This document shows positions 63,849-64,000 of a DNA stretch of 64,000 nt, one piece after another. This stretch comes from Chamaelirium japonicum (lineage: Eukaryota; Streptophyta; Magnoliopsida; Liliales; Melanthiaceae). Below the pieces are notes generated by a model that saw nothing but the letters and a program-made list of their open reading frames with translations, made no database searches and was not told where the DNA came from. Each line of letters begins with the position of its first letter. Within the stretch, counting starts at the first letter, position 1. The position numbers and the translations under genes are program-made. The stretch covers positions 50,910,472-50,974,471 of the forward strand of contig OX393557.1 of assembly GCA_947650365.1 (NCBI GenBank), in the 5' to 3' direction.

Positions 63849-64000
63849 GCCACGTAGCAATCAGAAAAAAATAATATGCATTCCAACTGAAAAAACTTCA
63901 ATAGGAAGGCCCTACCGCGTATAGCAATGATGATAACTGTACCGCTGACCATTGCCTTGTGGGGGCCACCGCAACGCCGTGGCGGCTTTTCTTGGTTGAC
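63849..64000. other. Window edge, nothing recognised
   Basis: Short AT-rich stretch becoming GC-richer at the end. No supported feature. Confidence 0.5.

Overview
This is a repeat-saturated stretch of plant nuclear DNA. The evidence is Ty1/copia, Ty3/gypsy and TRIM retrotransposons with plant initiator-Met-type primer sites, 5S-bearing Cassandra LTRs, plant hAT and Mutator-like miniature elements, and one intron-containing plant ARM-repeat gene. The very GC-rich coding exon beside AT-rich intergenic DNA suggests a monocot, but this is inference and I cannot name the species.

Only one host gene looks intact: an ARM-repeat protein on the minus strand, complement(join(45707..45799,45944..46978)), 375 codons with one 144-bp intron. 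Everything else recognisable is mobile DNA or its debris. From left to right: a LINE-type RNase H remnant (100-700); a first train of foldback elements separated only by (TA)n/(GA)n microsatellites (2876-5821); a small non-autonomous LTR element with a target duplication (5927-8521); a hAT element with an 8-bp duplication (8888-9824); a second foldback train (10473-15219); a copia LTR/primer-site fragment (15480-15690); a LINE reverse-transcriptase remnant (17540-18301); a decayed plant-mobile-domain/Ulp1-protease gene (20305-24180) broken by a rearranged Cassandra cluster (20849-22170); a copia RNase H remnant (24414-25077); then a mosaic of miniature elements, a half tRNA, a SINE head and a Mutator-like element carrying a GRF zinc finger (25300-37050).

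From 37372 to 44156 lies a copia element with both LTRs and a perfect 5-bp duplication. It lacks gag, its pol is broken, and its 5' LTR holds a solo LTR with nine 43-bp tandem repeats. The ARM gene follows, with nested miniature elements in its 3' flank. A LINE remnant split by a hAT miniature element (48357-49860), a third foldback train (50718-52577), copia gag debris (53800-54640), a LINE 3' part (55620-57190), a gypsy gag-only element (59872-61986) and a TRIM fragment (61987-62230) fill the rest.

The most interesting system is the set of foldback elements, here called families A to J. Most share one internal design: two sub-hairpins around a central TTTTAACCGTT-like spacer, with different terminal arms. 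They sit in trains inside TA/GA microsatellites. Two copies outside microsatellites (44964-45365 and 63131-63516) have 9-10 bp flanking duplications, which points to Mutator-like mobilisation. Families that target TA microsatellites are known in plants (Micron and Micropon in rice, MuTAnT in Medicago, named from memory). I do not know of a described set in which several terminal arms share one nested-hairpin interior.
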